A stretch of DNA of 64,000 nt from Stackebrandtia nassauensis DSM 44728. Its GTDB lineage: Bacteria > Actinomycetota > Actinomycetes > Mycobacteriales > Micromonosporaceae. The stretch covers positions 3,596,001 through 3,660,000 of the forward strand of contig NC_013947.1 in NCBI RefSeq assembly GCF_000024545.1, written 5' to 3'. Made by a program: the position numbers and the translations under genes. The first letter of the stretch is position 1. Each line of letters begins with the position of its first letter. The notes under the pieces were generated by a model. It was not told the DNA's origin. It was given only the letters and a program-made list of their open reading frames with translations, and did no database searches. Shown in pieces: positions 41,112 to 50,488 of the stretch.

Positions 41112-42342
41112 CGTGGTCGCCAACACCAACGGTTGACAGCGTCCCGTTCCGATCCCCGCCACACGAACGGATCCGCTCCACGAGTGTCTCGGCCACCCTC
41201 GGCCACATCAGACGGTTGCCGACACGCCGGGCCACGACTCGCGTGCACGACAGGGCGACGGGATCGGTCAGCAGTTCGGTCACGGCGGCCCCGAACCCGG
41301 CGGGGTCGTCTCCGGACACCAGTCTGCCCGCTCCGCTGGACAACAGGTCCCGGGCGTAGTGGTAGTCGGTGGACACCGTCGGGCAGCCGGCCGCGACGGC
41401 GAAGGTCAGTGTTCCCGAGGAGATCTGTTCCTGGCTGCGATACGGGGTCAGGTACACGTCGGTGTTGGCCAGCAGCGCCGACAGTTCGGCCGGGGACAGG
41501 TACCGGTCGACGAAGTCGACGTTGTCCTCCAACCCCATGCGGCAGGCCAGGTCCCGCAGTCGCGACAGGTACGCGGTGCCGTGGGCGGCCAGTTCCCCGG
41601 GATGGGTGGCACCGGCGATGACGTAGCGAACGTCGGGAAGCCTCTCCACGACGGTGGCCAGGCCGTCGATCGCGGTCTCGAGGGACTTGCCCGGGCCCAG
41701 GAGCCCGAACGTGGACAGCAGTGGCCCGGTTCGGGACTTCGCCAGGATCCGTGCCAGATCCGGTCCCAGCCGCGACTCCTCGATCGACGTGCGAAGGATC
41801 GGGGGCGCACCGTGCGGGATGACCACCAGTTTCGACGGTTGGGCCAATCCGGCGTCCACCCCCAGGTTCACTCCGGTGGGGGTCAGCATCGTGATGAGGG
41901 CGGCGTCGCGGCACAGGCGGTGCAGCACCGTCGCCTGGGCCCGGGTGGGACAGGACAACATCGTGTGCGGAGTGACCATATAGGGCAGTCCGAGTCTGGT
42001 GAGCTCGGCGCTCAGTTCCAGAACGTGGGCTCCGGCCGTCCCGCCGAAGATCCCGTATTCGTGCTCGATGAGCACGATGTCGGCGCCCTGGTCCCGCATC
42101 CGGCGGGCCGCGGCGCGGTATGTCGCCGGTGCGTCGGCGGAGATCGTCGCGGTGACCTCGTCGGGATAGGTCAGCCCGTCGGTGTCCATCGCGCAGACAC
42201 GGACGTCGATGTCCTGGTCGAGCCCCAGCAGGGCGTCGCGCAGATCGGTGGTGAAGTTGGCCAACCCGCATCGTCGGGGCGGATAGGTGGACACGATGTG
42301 GATGTTCAGTTCTCGCCGGGAACGGCCCCTGGTGTTGGGCAT
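41092..42342 (-). CDS. GT4-family glycosyltransferase
   Basis: A 416-residue GT-B glycosyltransferase of family 4. The N-terminal domain starts with IHIVSTYPPRRCGLANFTTDL, and the C-terminal donor-binding domain includes FGLLGPGKSLETAIDGLA (about residue 228) and the E-x7-E-like region YRSQEQISSGTLTFAVAAGCPTV (about 320). It probably transfers a hexose, and mannose would fit the GH130 neighbours. The start at 42342 has AGGGG upstream. The C-terminus overlaps the convergent GH130-like gene. Confidence 0.88.
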   Translation of the reverse strand: MPNTRGRSRRELNIHIVSTYPPRRCGLANFTTDLRDALLGLDQDIDVRVCAMDTDGLTYPDEVTATISADAPATYRAAARRMRDQGADIVLIEHEYGIFGGTAGAHVLELSAELTRLGLPYMVTPHTMLSCPTRAQATVLHRLCRDAALITMLTPTGVNLGVDAGLAQPSKLVVIPHGAPPILRTSIEESRLGPDLARILAKSRTGPLLSTFGLLGPGKSLETAIDGLATVVERLPDVRYVIAGATHPGELAAHGTAYLSRLRDLACRMGLEDNVDFVDRYLSPAELSALLANTDVYLTPYRSQEQISSGTLTFAVAAGCPTVSTDYHYARDLLSSGAGRLVSGDDPAGFGAAVTELLTDPVALSCTRVVARRVGNRLMWPRVAETLVERIRSCGGDRNGTLSTVGVGDHVSRLVG

Positions 42343-42409
42343 GGAAAACCCCTGTCGGTCAATGGAAGTCGGCACCGGTGTGCGTCGCGGTACGCTTCCG
42401 GCCGCCAAG

Positions 42410-42424
42410 GGGACTATCGCTGAC
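42410..42424. promoter_or_regulatory. DosR-like half-site before the GT4 gene
   Basis: GGGACTATCGCTGAC lies 67 nt upstream of the GT4 start. The left arm fits the other boxes while the right arm is poor, so this is the weakest member of the set. Confidence 0.35.
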
Positions 42425-42470
42425 GTCGTGGGGTCACAGACAGTGCCGTACTGCCTCGTTTCGCACGTCC

Positions 42471-43430
42471 TTACAACCCATTGTCGACGGGTTCGCAGTC
42501 CCACAAGAAGTCCAGCACTTCGTCAAGTTTGGCGGTGGCCAGGCCGATGCTGGTGTCGGCGGCGCCGTAGTAGAGGTCCAGATCGCCGGTGTCGAGGCGG
42601 TGGACCATGCCGGTCGGGAACACCACGTTGGGAACGTCGCCCTGTCGTTCGTACCGGGTACTCGGGCTCAGCACCCATTGCGTCGAGCGGCGCAGTACGC
42701 GTTCGGGCCGCTCCAGATCCAGCAGTGCCAGTCCGGCCCGGTAGACCTGGGTTCCGGCTCCGGCCTTGACACCGTGATAGACGAGCAGCCAACCTCGCGA
42801 GGTGGCGATGGGCGGCGGTCCGGCGCCGATGCGGACCGCGTCCCAGGCGGGGCCGCGCCGGGAACGCAGCACCGGCTCGGCGATCGTCCATGAATCCAAA
42901 CTGGATGAACGCGACAGCCAGATGTCGGCGGTGTCGGAGGCCGCGGAGACCGGACGGTGCAGCAACACGAAATCTCCGTCCACCCGACGGGGGAACAGCG
43001 AGGCGTTCTTGTTCTCCGGCGGCAGGATCACGCCTTTGGGGGTCAGAGTGCGGAAATCCTCGGTCAGGGCCAGCGCGACGGCGGGACCGGCGGGGCCGTA
43101 GACGGTGTAGGTGATGGCCCAGCAGCCCAGCTCCTCCAACCTGGTCACCCGGGGATCCTCGGCCCCCCAGCACGACGCCGGGTCGTCCGGGTCGGCGTCG
43201 ATGAGCGGCTGGGGGTCGATGCTCCAGTCGGTTCGACCGTTTCGGCTGCGCGCGACCGTCAGATGCGAGACACCCTGACGGTCCTCCACCCGGCACAACA
43301 GGACGGTCTCCTGCTCGTGACTGGTGGCGCCGGGGTTGAACACGGTGTTGATGGGATACGGCCAGTCGGACGCGGTCAGCACCGGCCCCTCGGCATGACG
43401 ACGGAAGAGACAGGACTCGGACTGCACCAT
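42471..43430 (-). CDS. GH130 family beta-mannoside phosphorylase/hydrolase
   Basis: A 319-residue GH130 protein. Family members phosphorolyse or hydrolyse beta-mannosides. The sequence has FNPGAT (31-36), LLCRVEDRQGVSHLTVARS and the intact WGAEDPRVTRLEE motif (E91, D92, P93, R94), so the catalytic Asp is present. The substrate subgroup cannot be assigned by eye. The ATG at 43430 follows GAAGGA. It is 29 nt downstream of the alpha-barrel gene and likely shares its transcript with a USP gene. Confidence 0.9.
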   Translation of the reverse strand: MVQSESCLFRRHAEGPVLTASDWPYPINTVFNPGATSHEQETVLLCRVEDRQGVSHLTVARSRNGRTDWSIDPQPLIDADPDDPASCWGAEDPRVTRLEELGCWAITYTVYGPAGPAVALALTEDFRTLTPKGVILPPENKNASLFPRRVDGDFVLLHRPVSAASDTADIWLSRSSSLDSWTIAEPVLRSRRGPAWDAVRIGAGPPPIATSRGWLLVYHGVKAGAGTQVYRAGLALLDLERPERVLRRSTQWVLSPSTRYERQGDVPNVVFPTGMVHRLDTGDLDLYYGAADTSIGLATAKLDEVLDFLWDCEPVDNGL

Positions 43431-43459
43431 TGTGGTCCTTCGTGAGGCGAGGTACGGGT

Positions 43460-44506
43460 CTAGTGTGACAGCGTCACCAATCTGGCTTCCACCAACCGCG
43501 ACAATGCCTGATAGTACGCCAGAGTGGACTCCGCACCCTGGTTCTCGTTGACGCCGTGTCGCCCCACCCCGTCTCGGCATCCTCCGGTGGACGCATCGTA
43601 CAGACTCAAACCGTGGGCGTTGTCGCCCAGGAACCAGCCGAAACACCTCAGCGCCAACCGGGCGTACCGGGGCGAGGAGGTGTGGACGTACGCGTCCACC
43701 AGGCATTCGACGAGCGCGGCCGCGTCGATCGGCTGTTCGTCGCCCTCATGGCCGAGCCTGGCGGTGTCGCGCCGCCGCCAGGTGTTGCCGACGCAACGCA
43801 GCGGTCCAGTGTCGATGTGGACCTGTCGGCAGTACCAGTCCAGTGCCGACAGCGCCCGGTGTGTCATCCCGGGTTCGCGCAACCGCCCGGCCGCCGCCAG
43901 CAGTGCCTGCGGCAGCCGGGCGTTGTCGTAGGCCAGCATCGGCTCGAACCAGTACCAGTTCGGCGCCACCGACCGTCGCAGTCTCGCGTCGAGGTAGTAC
44001 GCGGTGGCGCACAGCGGCCCGGATTCACACAAACCCAGGGCGGCGTACGCGGTCGCCCGCAACGACAGCTGGTGTACGCCGGGGCGCAGCCGGCCGCGCA
44101 AGGCCGCCGCTCGGTGCCGAACCGTGCCGGAAACCGGTGCGGCGTACAGCTCGCCGAGCGCCCACAATGCTCGTCCGACGTGATCACCGGCGTGCGGTTC
44201 GTCGGTCCACTCCCCGTCGCTGTCGGCGACATTGCGCAACAGGCCCGCGGTCTCGCCGAAGGATCGCTCCAGGAAGTCGATACTCGTGGCGATCCAGGTG
44301 CCGACGGTCTCGGTGGCCCAGCCGAGCCGCAGGAACCGGGCGGCGACGATCGCCAACCGGGACACGTCGTCGACACAGTAGCCGGAGCCCCGATCGGGTT
44401 TGTCGAAGCGGGCGAACTGGATGATCCCCCGCTCGTCGGTCAATCGTCGCAGGTGATCCAGTCGCAGCATGGGCGCCACGGCCACACCGTCCTCGTCGAA
44501 ACTCAT
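43460..44506 (-). CDS. Putative (alpha/alpha)-barrel carbohydrate-active protein
   Basis: A 348-residue, all-helical protein with repeated hydrophobic helices (SLRATAYAALGLCESGPLCATAYYLDARL, ALSALDWYCRQVH) and the conserved C-terminal GVGRHGVNENQGAESTLAYYQALSRL. This ending is shared with regions attached to bacterial glycosyltransferases and with six-hairpin glycosidases. It probably acts on a glycan with its GH130 and GT4 neighbours. The start at 44506 has AGGTGA seven bases upstream; a GTG at 44515 would overlap the USP gene. The specific activity is unknown. Confidence 0.78.
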   Translation of the reverse strand: MSFDEDGVAVAPMLRLDHLRRLTDERGIIQFARFDKPDRGSGYCVDDVSRLAIVAARFLRLGWATETVGTWIATSIDFLERSFGETAGLLRNVADSDGEWTDEPHAGDHVGRALWALGELYAAPVSGTVRHRAAALRGRLRPGVHQLSLRATAYAALGLCESGPLCATAYYLDARLRRSVAPNWYWFEPMLAYDNARLPQALLAAAGRLREPGMTHRALSALDWYCRQVHIDTGPLRCVGNTWRRRDTARLGHEGDEQPIDAAALVECLVDAYVHTSSPRYARLALRCFGWFLGDNAHGLSLYDASTGGCRDGVGRHGVNENQGAESTLAYYQALSRLVEARLVTLSH

Positions 44507-44511
44507 GTGAA

Positions 44512-45351
44512 TCACCTGTCGTTGACCAGCACCAATGGACAGTCACAGCGATGTACCAAGGCGTAGGCGGTGGAGCCCAGCATTTTCGAGCCGAAGCGGC
44601 AGCGGGACCCGATGACGACCACACCGGCCGACCGGGAGGCTTCGGTGAGTGCGTCGGCGGGCTCGACGCCGGACACCACCGTCACGCTCACCTCCACATC
44701 GGGGAACTCGTCGCACCACCTCCGCGACCACGCGGACAGTCGATCCGCCACATCGATGTCCGATGTGGAATGTTCCTCCATACTCGGCCCCCGGTTGTCG
44801 ATGTGCAGGGCGTGCAACGCGACCCGTCGCCGTTCCGCTTCACGCGACGCGAACGCCGATACCGCCGCCGATGTGGCCGGGTCGTCCAAGCCCACCACCA
44901 CGGGGCCCGATCGATGTGTCCCGCCTCTGACCACCATGACCGGGCAGGTCGCCAGTGTGGCGACCCGCACCGCGGTGGATCCCAACAGCAGTCCCGTGAA
45001 ACCGCCGAGTCCTCGTGCCCCGACGACGAGAAGTCGGGCGTGCGCCGACTCCTCGATCAGGATCGTCGCGGCGTCGCCGTCAGCGAGATGTTCCTCGACC
45101 GTCATGCCGGGGTGACGATCCTCGACTCGTCGCCGGGCTTCGGCGAGGACACGTGTGCCGTCGCGGGGACGTTCCCCATCCCTCGGCCGCGACCGAATCA
45201 CGGTCGCGGTCTCGGATGGTGTTCGAACGTGGACGATCCGCAGGTTCGTCTGGTACACCTCGGCCTCGACGGCGGCGATGTCAACGGCCTCGACACTCTC
45301 GGGCGAGCCGTCGACGCCGACGACCACCGGTGGGGACTCGACATGCGACAC
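44512..45351 (-). CDS. Two-domain universal stress protein (USP B)
   Basis: A 279-residue tandem UspA protein. ATP-binding motifs are VGARGLGGFTGLLLGSTA (about residues 108-125) and the more diverged IGSRCRFGSKMLGSTAYAL near the C-terminus, which misses part of the usual G-x2-G spacing. It heads the unit USP-barrel-GH130 with a 5-nt gap to the next gene. The start is a GTG without a ribosome binding site. A DosR-like box lies 59 nt upstream, in the gap shared with the SHOCT gene. Confidence 0.92.
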   Translation of the reverse strand: MSHVESPPVVVGVDGSPESVEAVDIAAVEAEVYQTNLRIVHVRTPSETATVIRSRPRDGERPRDGTRVLAEARRRVEDRHPGMTVEEHLADGDAATILIEESAHARLLVVGARGLGGFTGLLLGSTAVRVATLATCPVMVVRGGTHRSGPVVVGLDDPATSAAVSAFASREAERRRVALHALHIDNRGPSMEEHSTSDIDVADRLSAWSRRWCDEFPDVEVSVTVVSGVEPADALTEASRSAGVVVIGSRCRFGSKMLGSTAYALVHRCDCPLVLVNDR

Positions 45352-45409
45352 GGTGCCAGCGTGCTAGGTGACCGGGGTTCGCAGCAGAGTAAAAGCGACC
45401 CCCGGCGCC

Positions 45410-45425
45410 GGGACCTTTGGTCGCC
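45410..45425. promoter_or_regulatory. DosR-like box before USP B
   Basis: GGGACCTTTGGTCGCC has near-symmetric GGGACC/GGTC arms and lies 59 nt upstream of the USP B start and 109 nt upstream of the divergent SHOCT gene. Confidence 0.6.
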
Positions 45426-45533
45426 GCGGTGGACGCGATGTGGCCCGTCGCCGCAGCCCGCACGGCCCTTTCCTGGTCGCTGTCCGTTCACCGATCCTGG
45501 CGGTAGGACGCACTAGACGCGAAGGAAGAAGCG

Positions 45534-45782
45534 ATGATGTACTGGGACAACGACATGGGCCCGGCCGCCTGGGTGTTCATGACCCTCAACCATCTGGTGG
45601 TGTGGGCGCTGCTGGTGGGCGCGATCTGGCTGGCCGTGCGCGCGGTGCGCCATTACGTGTCGCACGGCGGCGGAGTCACGCACCCCGAGCGGGTGCTTGC
45701 GGAGCGGTTCGCCAAGGGCGAGATCGACGAGGCCGAGTACCGCGAACGTCTGGACGTGTTGCGTGGCCACGCGAGGTCGTGA
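45534..45782 (+). CDS. SHOCT-domain small membrane protein
   Basis: An 82-residue protein with one membrane helix (about 13-40, AWVFMTLNHLVVWALLVGAIWLAVRAV) and a C-terminal SHOCT motif (LAERFAKGEIDEAEYRERLDVL, about residues 56-77). SHOCT motifs mediate oligomerisation. The function is unknown. GGAAGAAG lies upstream of the ATG. It is divergent from USP B and its stop is 2 nt from the hypE stop. Confidence 0.88.
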   Translation: MMYWDNDMGPAAWVFMTLNHLVVWALLVGAIWLAVRAVRHYVSHGGGVTHPERVLAERFAKGEIDEAEYRERLDVLRGHARS

Positions 45783-45784
45783 CG

Positions 45785-46834
45785 TCAGCAGATGCGCGGC
45801 AGCTGTTCGCCGATGAGCATGTCGACCACTCGCGCGGTACCCAGTGGAGTGCGGGCGGTGACGCGGCCGGACGGACCGGCGGTGACCCGCCCGATGAGGC
45901 TGGCGTGTTCCGCTTCCGGACAGGTCCGCATCGCCGCCAGCACGGCGTCGGCGGCTTCGGGCGCGACCAGCGCGATGAGGCAGCCCTCGTTGGCGACGTG
46001 CCACACGTCCAGGCCCAGCAGCTCGCAGGCGGCGGTGACCGGGGTGGGTACCGGTACTGCGGCTTCGGTGATCTCGATGCCGACCTGACTGGCCTGGGCC
46101 ACTTCGATCAGGGCACTGGCCAGGCCGCCTCTGGTCGGGTCCCGCAGTACGTGGACTCCGGCGCCTCCGGCCGCGAGCATGGCGGCCACGAGTTCGTGCA
46201 GGGGCCGGGTGTCGGAGGTGATGGCGGCTTCGAAGCCCAGTCCTTCGCGCACCGACAGGATGGCCGTGCCGTGGGAACCGATGGGCCCCGAGACGAGCAC
46301 GGCGTCGCCGACGGCGGCGTTGGCGGCCGACACCGCCGCGGCCGGGGCTATCCGGCCCACACCGGTGGTGGTGATGTAGATGCCGTCGCACGCGCCCCGG
46401 TTCACCACCTTGGTGTCACCGGTGACCACGGCGACCCCGCAGTCGGCGGCGGCCTTGGCCACCGAGTCGTTGATACGGCGCAGTTCCGCCATCGGCAGGC
46501 CCTCTTCCAGCACATAGGACACGGCGAGCGCGATGGGGACGGCTCCCCGCATGGCGAGGTCGTTGACGGTCCCGTGCACCGCCAGCATCCCGATGTCGCC
46601 GCCGGGAAAGAATCGCGGTGTCACCACGAAGGCGTCTGTCGACAGTGCCAGGTCACCACCCGGGTCGGGGAGCACGGCGGCGTCCTCCATCGGACCCGGA
46701 GGAAGCAGTCCCGGGGTGATCACCTCCCCCAGCAGCTCGGCCATCAATTGTCCTCCCGAGCCGTGGCCCAGCCGGATGTGGCTTGAGTCGGTTCGCGGTA
46801 CCGGGCAGGACGCCGCGGCGGGGTCGACGGTCAT
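45785..46834 (-). CDS. hypE: Hydrogenase maturation protein HypE
   Basis: A 349-residue HypE, which dehydrates a C-terminal thiocarbamoyl to thiocyanate to supply the cyanide ligands of the [NiFe] centre. The C-terminus is the invariant PRIC, with Cys349 as carbamoyl acceptor. The PurM-like N-terminal domain contains [14 protein letters not shown] and MEDAAVL, and [27 protein letters not shown] is also typical. The start at 46834 has GGAGGA upstream. It overlaps hypD by 4 nt and is the last gene of a nine-gene unit. Confidence 0.96.
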   Translation of the reverse strand: MTVDPAAASCPVPRTDSSHIRLGHGSGGQLMAELLGEVITPGLLPPGPMEDAAVLPDPGGDLALSTDAFVVTPRFFPGGDIGMLAVHGTVNDLAMRGAVPIALAVSYVLEEGLPMAELRRINDSVAKAAADCGVAVVTGDTKVVNRGACDGIYITTTGVGRIAPAAAVSAANAAVGDAVLVSGPIGSHGTAILSVREGLGFEAAITSDTRPLHELVAAMLAAGGAGVHVLRDPTRGGLASALIEVAQASQVGIEITEAAVPVPTPVTAACELLGLDVWHVANEGCLIALVAPEAADAVLAAMRTCPEAEHASLIGRVTAGPSGRVTARTPLGTARVVDMLIGEQLPRIC

Positions 46835-47940
46835 TGTTCCTCCAGTGTGGCTTGTCGGCCTCGTCCCGCCGTGTGGAAGGCGGCACAGGTTCCCTCCGCC
46901 GACACCATGGGCGCTCCCAGCGGATGTCGCGGGGTGCAGGCGGTGCCGTAGGCGAGGCAGTCGGTGGGCAGTCGGGTGCCGCGCAGGATCTCCCCCGCGA
47001 TGCACACTTCGCTTTCGCGGGTGGCTTCCCGTTCGACCGGGAAGCGGGTTTCGGCGTCGTGGTGGCGGTAGGCTTCCGACAGTCGCAGGCCACTGTGGGC
47101 GATCTCGCCGATGCCGCGCCAGGTGCGGTCGGTCAGCGTGAACACCTCGTCGATGGTGTCGCGGGCGCGGCTGTTGCCCGTGCGGCGCACGGCCCGGACG
47201 TACTGGTTCTCCACTTCGGCCCGTCCGGTCTCCAGTTGGCGCACCGCCATGACGATTCCCTCGATCAGGTCGAGGGGTTCGAATCCGGTGACCACGATGG
47301 GCACCCGGTACGCCGCCGCGATGGGTTCGTACTGGGTCCAGCCCATGACCGCGCACACGTGACCGGCGGCGAGGAAGGCGGTGACCTCGTTGTCGGGCGC
47401 GTCGAGTATCGCGGTGATCGCGGGCGGCACCAGCACGTGGGACACCAGCACGCTGAAGTTGTCCAGGCCGAGGCTGGCGGCCTGTTTGACGGCCATCGCG
47501 TTGGCGGGGGCGGTGGTTTCGAACCCCACGGCGAAGAAGACCACCTGACGGTCGGGGTTGGCGACGGCCAGGCTCACCGCGTCCAGCGGCGTGTACACCA
47601 CCCGGACGTCGCCGCCGCGCGCCTTGACGCCGAGCAGATCGCCACCGGAACCGGGCACCCGGAGCATGTCCCCGTAGCTGCAGAAGATGACCCCGTCACG
47701 CGAGGCGATCGCGATGGCCTTGTCGACCATCTCCAGCGGGGTCACGCACACCGGGCAGCCGGGGCCGTGGATCATGCGGATCCCGTGTGGCAGCAGTTCG
47801 TCGATGCCCTGCCGGACGATGGTGTGGGTCTGGCCCCCGCACACCTCCATCAGGGTCCAGGGACGGGTCGCGGTCGATTCCAGTTCGGACAGCAGTCGGC
47901 GTGCCAGCACCGGGTCGCGGTATTCGTCTAGGTATTTCAT
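46831..47940 (-). CDS. hypD: Hydrogenase maturation protein HypD
   Basis: A 369-residue iron-sulfur protein that, with HypC, assembles the Fe(CN)2CO unit. Conserved Cys motifs are [11 protein letters not shown] (about 33-42), [10 protein letters not shown] (about 59-68) and [12 protein letters not shown] near 320, followed by the C-terminal [21 protein letters not shown], which binds the 4Fe-4S cluster. It is full length. It overlaps both hypC and hypE by 4 nt, showing translational coupling. Confidence 0.96.
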   Translation of the reverse strand: MKYLDEYRDPVLARRLLSELESTATRPWTLMEVCGGQTHTIVRQGIDELLPHGIRMIHGPGCPVCVTPLEMVDKAIAIASRDGVIFCSYGDMLRVPGSGGDLLGVKARGGDVRVVYTPLDAVSLAVANPDRQVVFFAVGFETTAPANAMAVKQAASLGLDNFSVLVSHVLVPPAITAILDAPDNEVTAFLAAGHVCAVMGWTQYEPIAAAYRVPIVVTGFEPLDLIEGIVMAVRQLETGRAEVENQYVRAVRRTGNSRARDTIDEVFTLTDRTWRGIGEIAHSGLRLSEAYRHHDAETRFPVEREATRESEVCIAGEILRGTRLPTDCLAYGTACTPRHPLGAPMVSAEGTCAAFHTAGRGRQATLEEQ

Positions 47941-48188
47941 GGTTCGGTCCCCAGTTCGGTTGCCAGGGCGTCGGGTATCGCCCGGATCACGGCCAGGGTC
48001 CGGGCCGCCTCGGCCTCGTCGACGCGGGAGATCGCGAATCCCACGTGCACGATGACGTAGTCACCCGTTTCCGCCTCGGGGACGTATTCCAGGCACGCCT
48101 CACGTCGCAGGCCGTCGAAGTCGACGGTGCCCATACGGGGTCTGCCCTGGGCGACGTCGACGATACGTCCCGGTATTCCCAGACACAT
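47937..48188 (-). CDS. hypC: Hydrogenase maturation chaperone HypC
   Basis: An 83-residue HypC/HupF chaperone. It begins [10 protein letters not shown], where Cys2 (N-terminal after Met removal) binds the iron unit with HypD. The central strand [36 protein letters not shown] is typical. GGAGGTGA lies just upstream of the ATG. It sits between hypF (5-nt gap) and hypD (4-nt overlap). Confidence 0.96.
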   Translation of the reverse strand: MCLGIPGRIVDVAQGRPRMGTVDFDGLRREACLEYVPEAETGDYVIVHVGFAISRVDEAEAARTLAVIRAIPDALATELGTEP

Positions 48189-48193
48189 GGTTG

Positions 48194-50488
48194 TCACCTC
48201 CGGGTGGATCGGGCCGCGGCTATCACTGCCTGGCCATAAGCGATACCGCCGTCGTTGACCGGAATGTCGCGGCTGATGTGGACGGTGAAACCCTCCTGAC
48301 CGAGAGCCTCGCGAACGCCGCGGACCAGGCGCCGGTTCTGGAACACCCCACCGCCCAGGCACACGGTTTTGGGATAGCCGTGCCGGGCGGCGTCGCGCAC
48401 CAACGCCACCGTCACCTCCACAATGGTGGTGTGGAATCGCGCCGCGGTGAGGCTCGTCGCTTCGTCCGTCTCGGTGATGGCGCGCAGAGTGGGTATTGGG
48501 TCGTAGACGGCGATCCCGTCCCGCCGGGCCAGCCGCCACGGCAGCGGGAAGGCGTCGGCGACGCCTTCGCAGGCGGCTTCCAGCAGTACCGCCGCCTCGC
48601 CCTCGTAGCTGGAGGTGTCGGTGATTCCCAGCAGCGCGGCGACCGCGTCGAACAGTCGACCGGCGCTGGATGCTTTGGGGCAGTTGACGCCTCGCTCGAT
48701 CATCCGACGAATGGTGTCGGTCTGGGCGGGGCCGAGGCGTTTCTCCAGTTCTGGTGCCCGGAATGTTCCGCCGCCGAGATCCTCGGCGCCGTAGCGGTAT
48801 CCCAGTGCCATCCGGGCGGGGTTGCGGATCGCGGCGGCACCACCGGGAAGCGGCGCGTAGCCGAACCGGCCCAGCCGCCGGAAGTCCCGGTAGTCGGCCA
48901 GCATGATCTCGCCGCCCCACAGGGTGCCGTCGTCGCCCATGCCGAGTCCGTCGTAGGCGACCCCGATGAACGGTTCGTCGACGCCGCGTTCGGCGGCGGT
49001 GGCCACGACATGAGCGTGGTGGTGCTGGACGCCCACGCGGTCCAGGCCACTGTCCCTGGCGAACCGGGTGGACGCGTACCCGTCGTGCAGGTCGTGGGCG
49101 ATGAGGTTCGGTTGTACCGCGTGCATGCCGCACAGGCGGTCGACGCCGGTGGCGTAGCCGTCCATCGCCTCGGCGCTGTCGAGGTCACCCAGGTACGGGC
49201 CCAGGATGACCCGGTCGTCCCCGGTCACCGCCAACGCCGATTTCGACTGCGCGCCAGCGGCCAGGATGGTCCTGTCCGTCGGGATCGGCAGTCGCGACGG
49301 TGATGGCGCGTAGCCGCGGGCTCGCCGCAGGGTCAGTGTCTCACCGTCGACCACCCGCACCACGGAATCGTCGTGGCGTTCCCGGATCGGGCGGTCGTGG
49401 CCGAGCACTCCGTCCACCATGGGCCCCAGGCGGTCCCGGGCGGCCTCGTCGCCGATGATGATGGGTTCGCCGCCGAGGTTCCCGCTGGTCACGACCAGCG
49501 GACGATCCAGTGCGGCCAGCAGGAGATGATGCAGCGGGCTGTAGGGCAGGAACACTCCCACATGGGACAGACGCGGGGCCACCAACGATGACAGCGTTTC
49601 CAGGTGCGGGCTGTGACACACCACGATCGGCGCCGCAGGTGCCGTCAGCAGTTTCGCCTCGTCGGTGTCGAGGTCGGCCAGCCTCCGGGCCCGGTCCAGG
49701 GTGCCAACCATGACCGCCAGTGGTTTGCCGGGGCGGTTCTTGACGTGACGCAGCCGCCGCACCGCCGTGTCGTCTCCGGCGTCGGTGACCAGTTGATAGC
49801 CCCCGACGCCCTTCATCGCTATCAGGCCGCCGGTTTCCAGAACGGCGATCGCCTGTGACAGTGCCGCCTCGCCGTGGCCGATGCCGTCTCCCCACCACGT
49901 CAATCGCGGTCCGCAGTCGGCGCAGGCGATCGGTTCGGCGTGGAAGCGCCGGTCACCGGGATCGAGGTATTCGCCCCGGCAGCGGTCGCACATGTGGAAC
50001 GTCCGCATCGTGGTGCGGGCCCGGTCGTACGGAAGATCGTCGATGATGGATATCCGGGGTCCGCAGGCGGTGCAGTTGATGAAGGGGTATCGGTACCGGC
50101 GGTCGTCGGGGTCGAACAGTTCCCGCGCACAGGCGGCGCAGGTCGCCAGGTCCGGCGGCGGGTACCGCCGTGGATCTCCGGAGCGAGCACTGTTGACGAT
50201 GCGAAAACCCGCCCCGGGCCCGGGAGTGGGCTCCAGGTCGGCGACGGCAACATTCTCCACATGGGACTGGACGGGTGCCTCGGTGCTCAGCCGCGCGATG
50301 AACTCCGCCAGCGCGGCCGCCGGGCCGCGGGCGGTGATGGCGACCTGGCCGCCGGTATTGGCGACGTGTCCGTTCAGGCGGTGTTCGTTCGCCAGCCGGT
50401 ACACGAACGGACGGAACCCGACGCCCTGCACCAGCCCGGAGACGGTCACGCGCACCGCGCGGACTCCGCGCAGCCGGGCGGGCGTCAT
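48194..50488 (-). CDS. hypF: Carbamoyltransferase HypF
   Basis: A 764-residue HypF, which makes carbamoyl-adenylate from carbamoyl phosphate and passes the group to HypE. Domains in order are acylphosphatase (1-95, VSGLVQGVGFRPFVYRLA), two Cys-rich zinc fingers (CAACAREL to CADCG, about 112-195), a YrdC-like domain (about 205-385) and a Kae1-like domain with the metal motif VQHHHAHVVATAAE near residue 490. It is full length with all domains. It overlaps the upstream USP gene by 4 nt. HypA and HypB are not nearby. Confidence 0.96.
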   Translation of the reverse strand: MTPARLRGVRAVRVTVSGLVQGVGFRPFVYRLANEHRLNGHVANTGGQVAITARGPAAALAEFIARLSTEAPVQSHVENVAVADLEPTPGPGAGFRIVNSARSGDPRRYPPPDLATCAACARELFDPDDRRYRYPFINCTACGPRISIIDDLPYDRARTTMRTFHMCDRCRGEYLDPGDRRFHAEPIACADCGPRLTWWGDGIGHGEAALSQAIAVLETGGLIAMKGVGGYQLVTDAGDDTAVRRLRHVKNRPGKPLAVMVGTLDRARRLADLDTDEAKLLTAPAAPIVVCHSPHLETLSSLVAPRLSHVGVFLPYSPLHHLLLAALDRPLVVTSGNLGGEPIIIGDEAARDRLGPMVDGVLGHDRPIRERHDDSVVRVVDGETLTLRRARGYAPSPSRLPIPTDRTILAAGAQSKSALAVTGDDRVILGPYLGDLDSAEAMDGYATGVDRLCGMHAVQPNLIAHDLHDGYASTRFARDSGLDRVGVQHHHAHVVATAAERGVDEPFIGVAYDGLGMGDDGTLWGGEIMLADYRDFRRLGRFGYAPLPGGAAAIRNPARMALGYRYGAEDLGGGTFRAPELEKRLGPAQTDTIRRMIERGVNCPKASSAGRLFDAVAALLGITDTSSYEGEAAVLLEAACEGVADAFPLPWRLARRDGIAVYDPIPTLRAITETDEATSLTAARFHTTIVEVTVALVRDAARHGYPKTVCLGGGVFQNRRLVRGVREALGQEGFTVHISRDIPVNDGGIAYGQAVIAAARSTRR

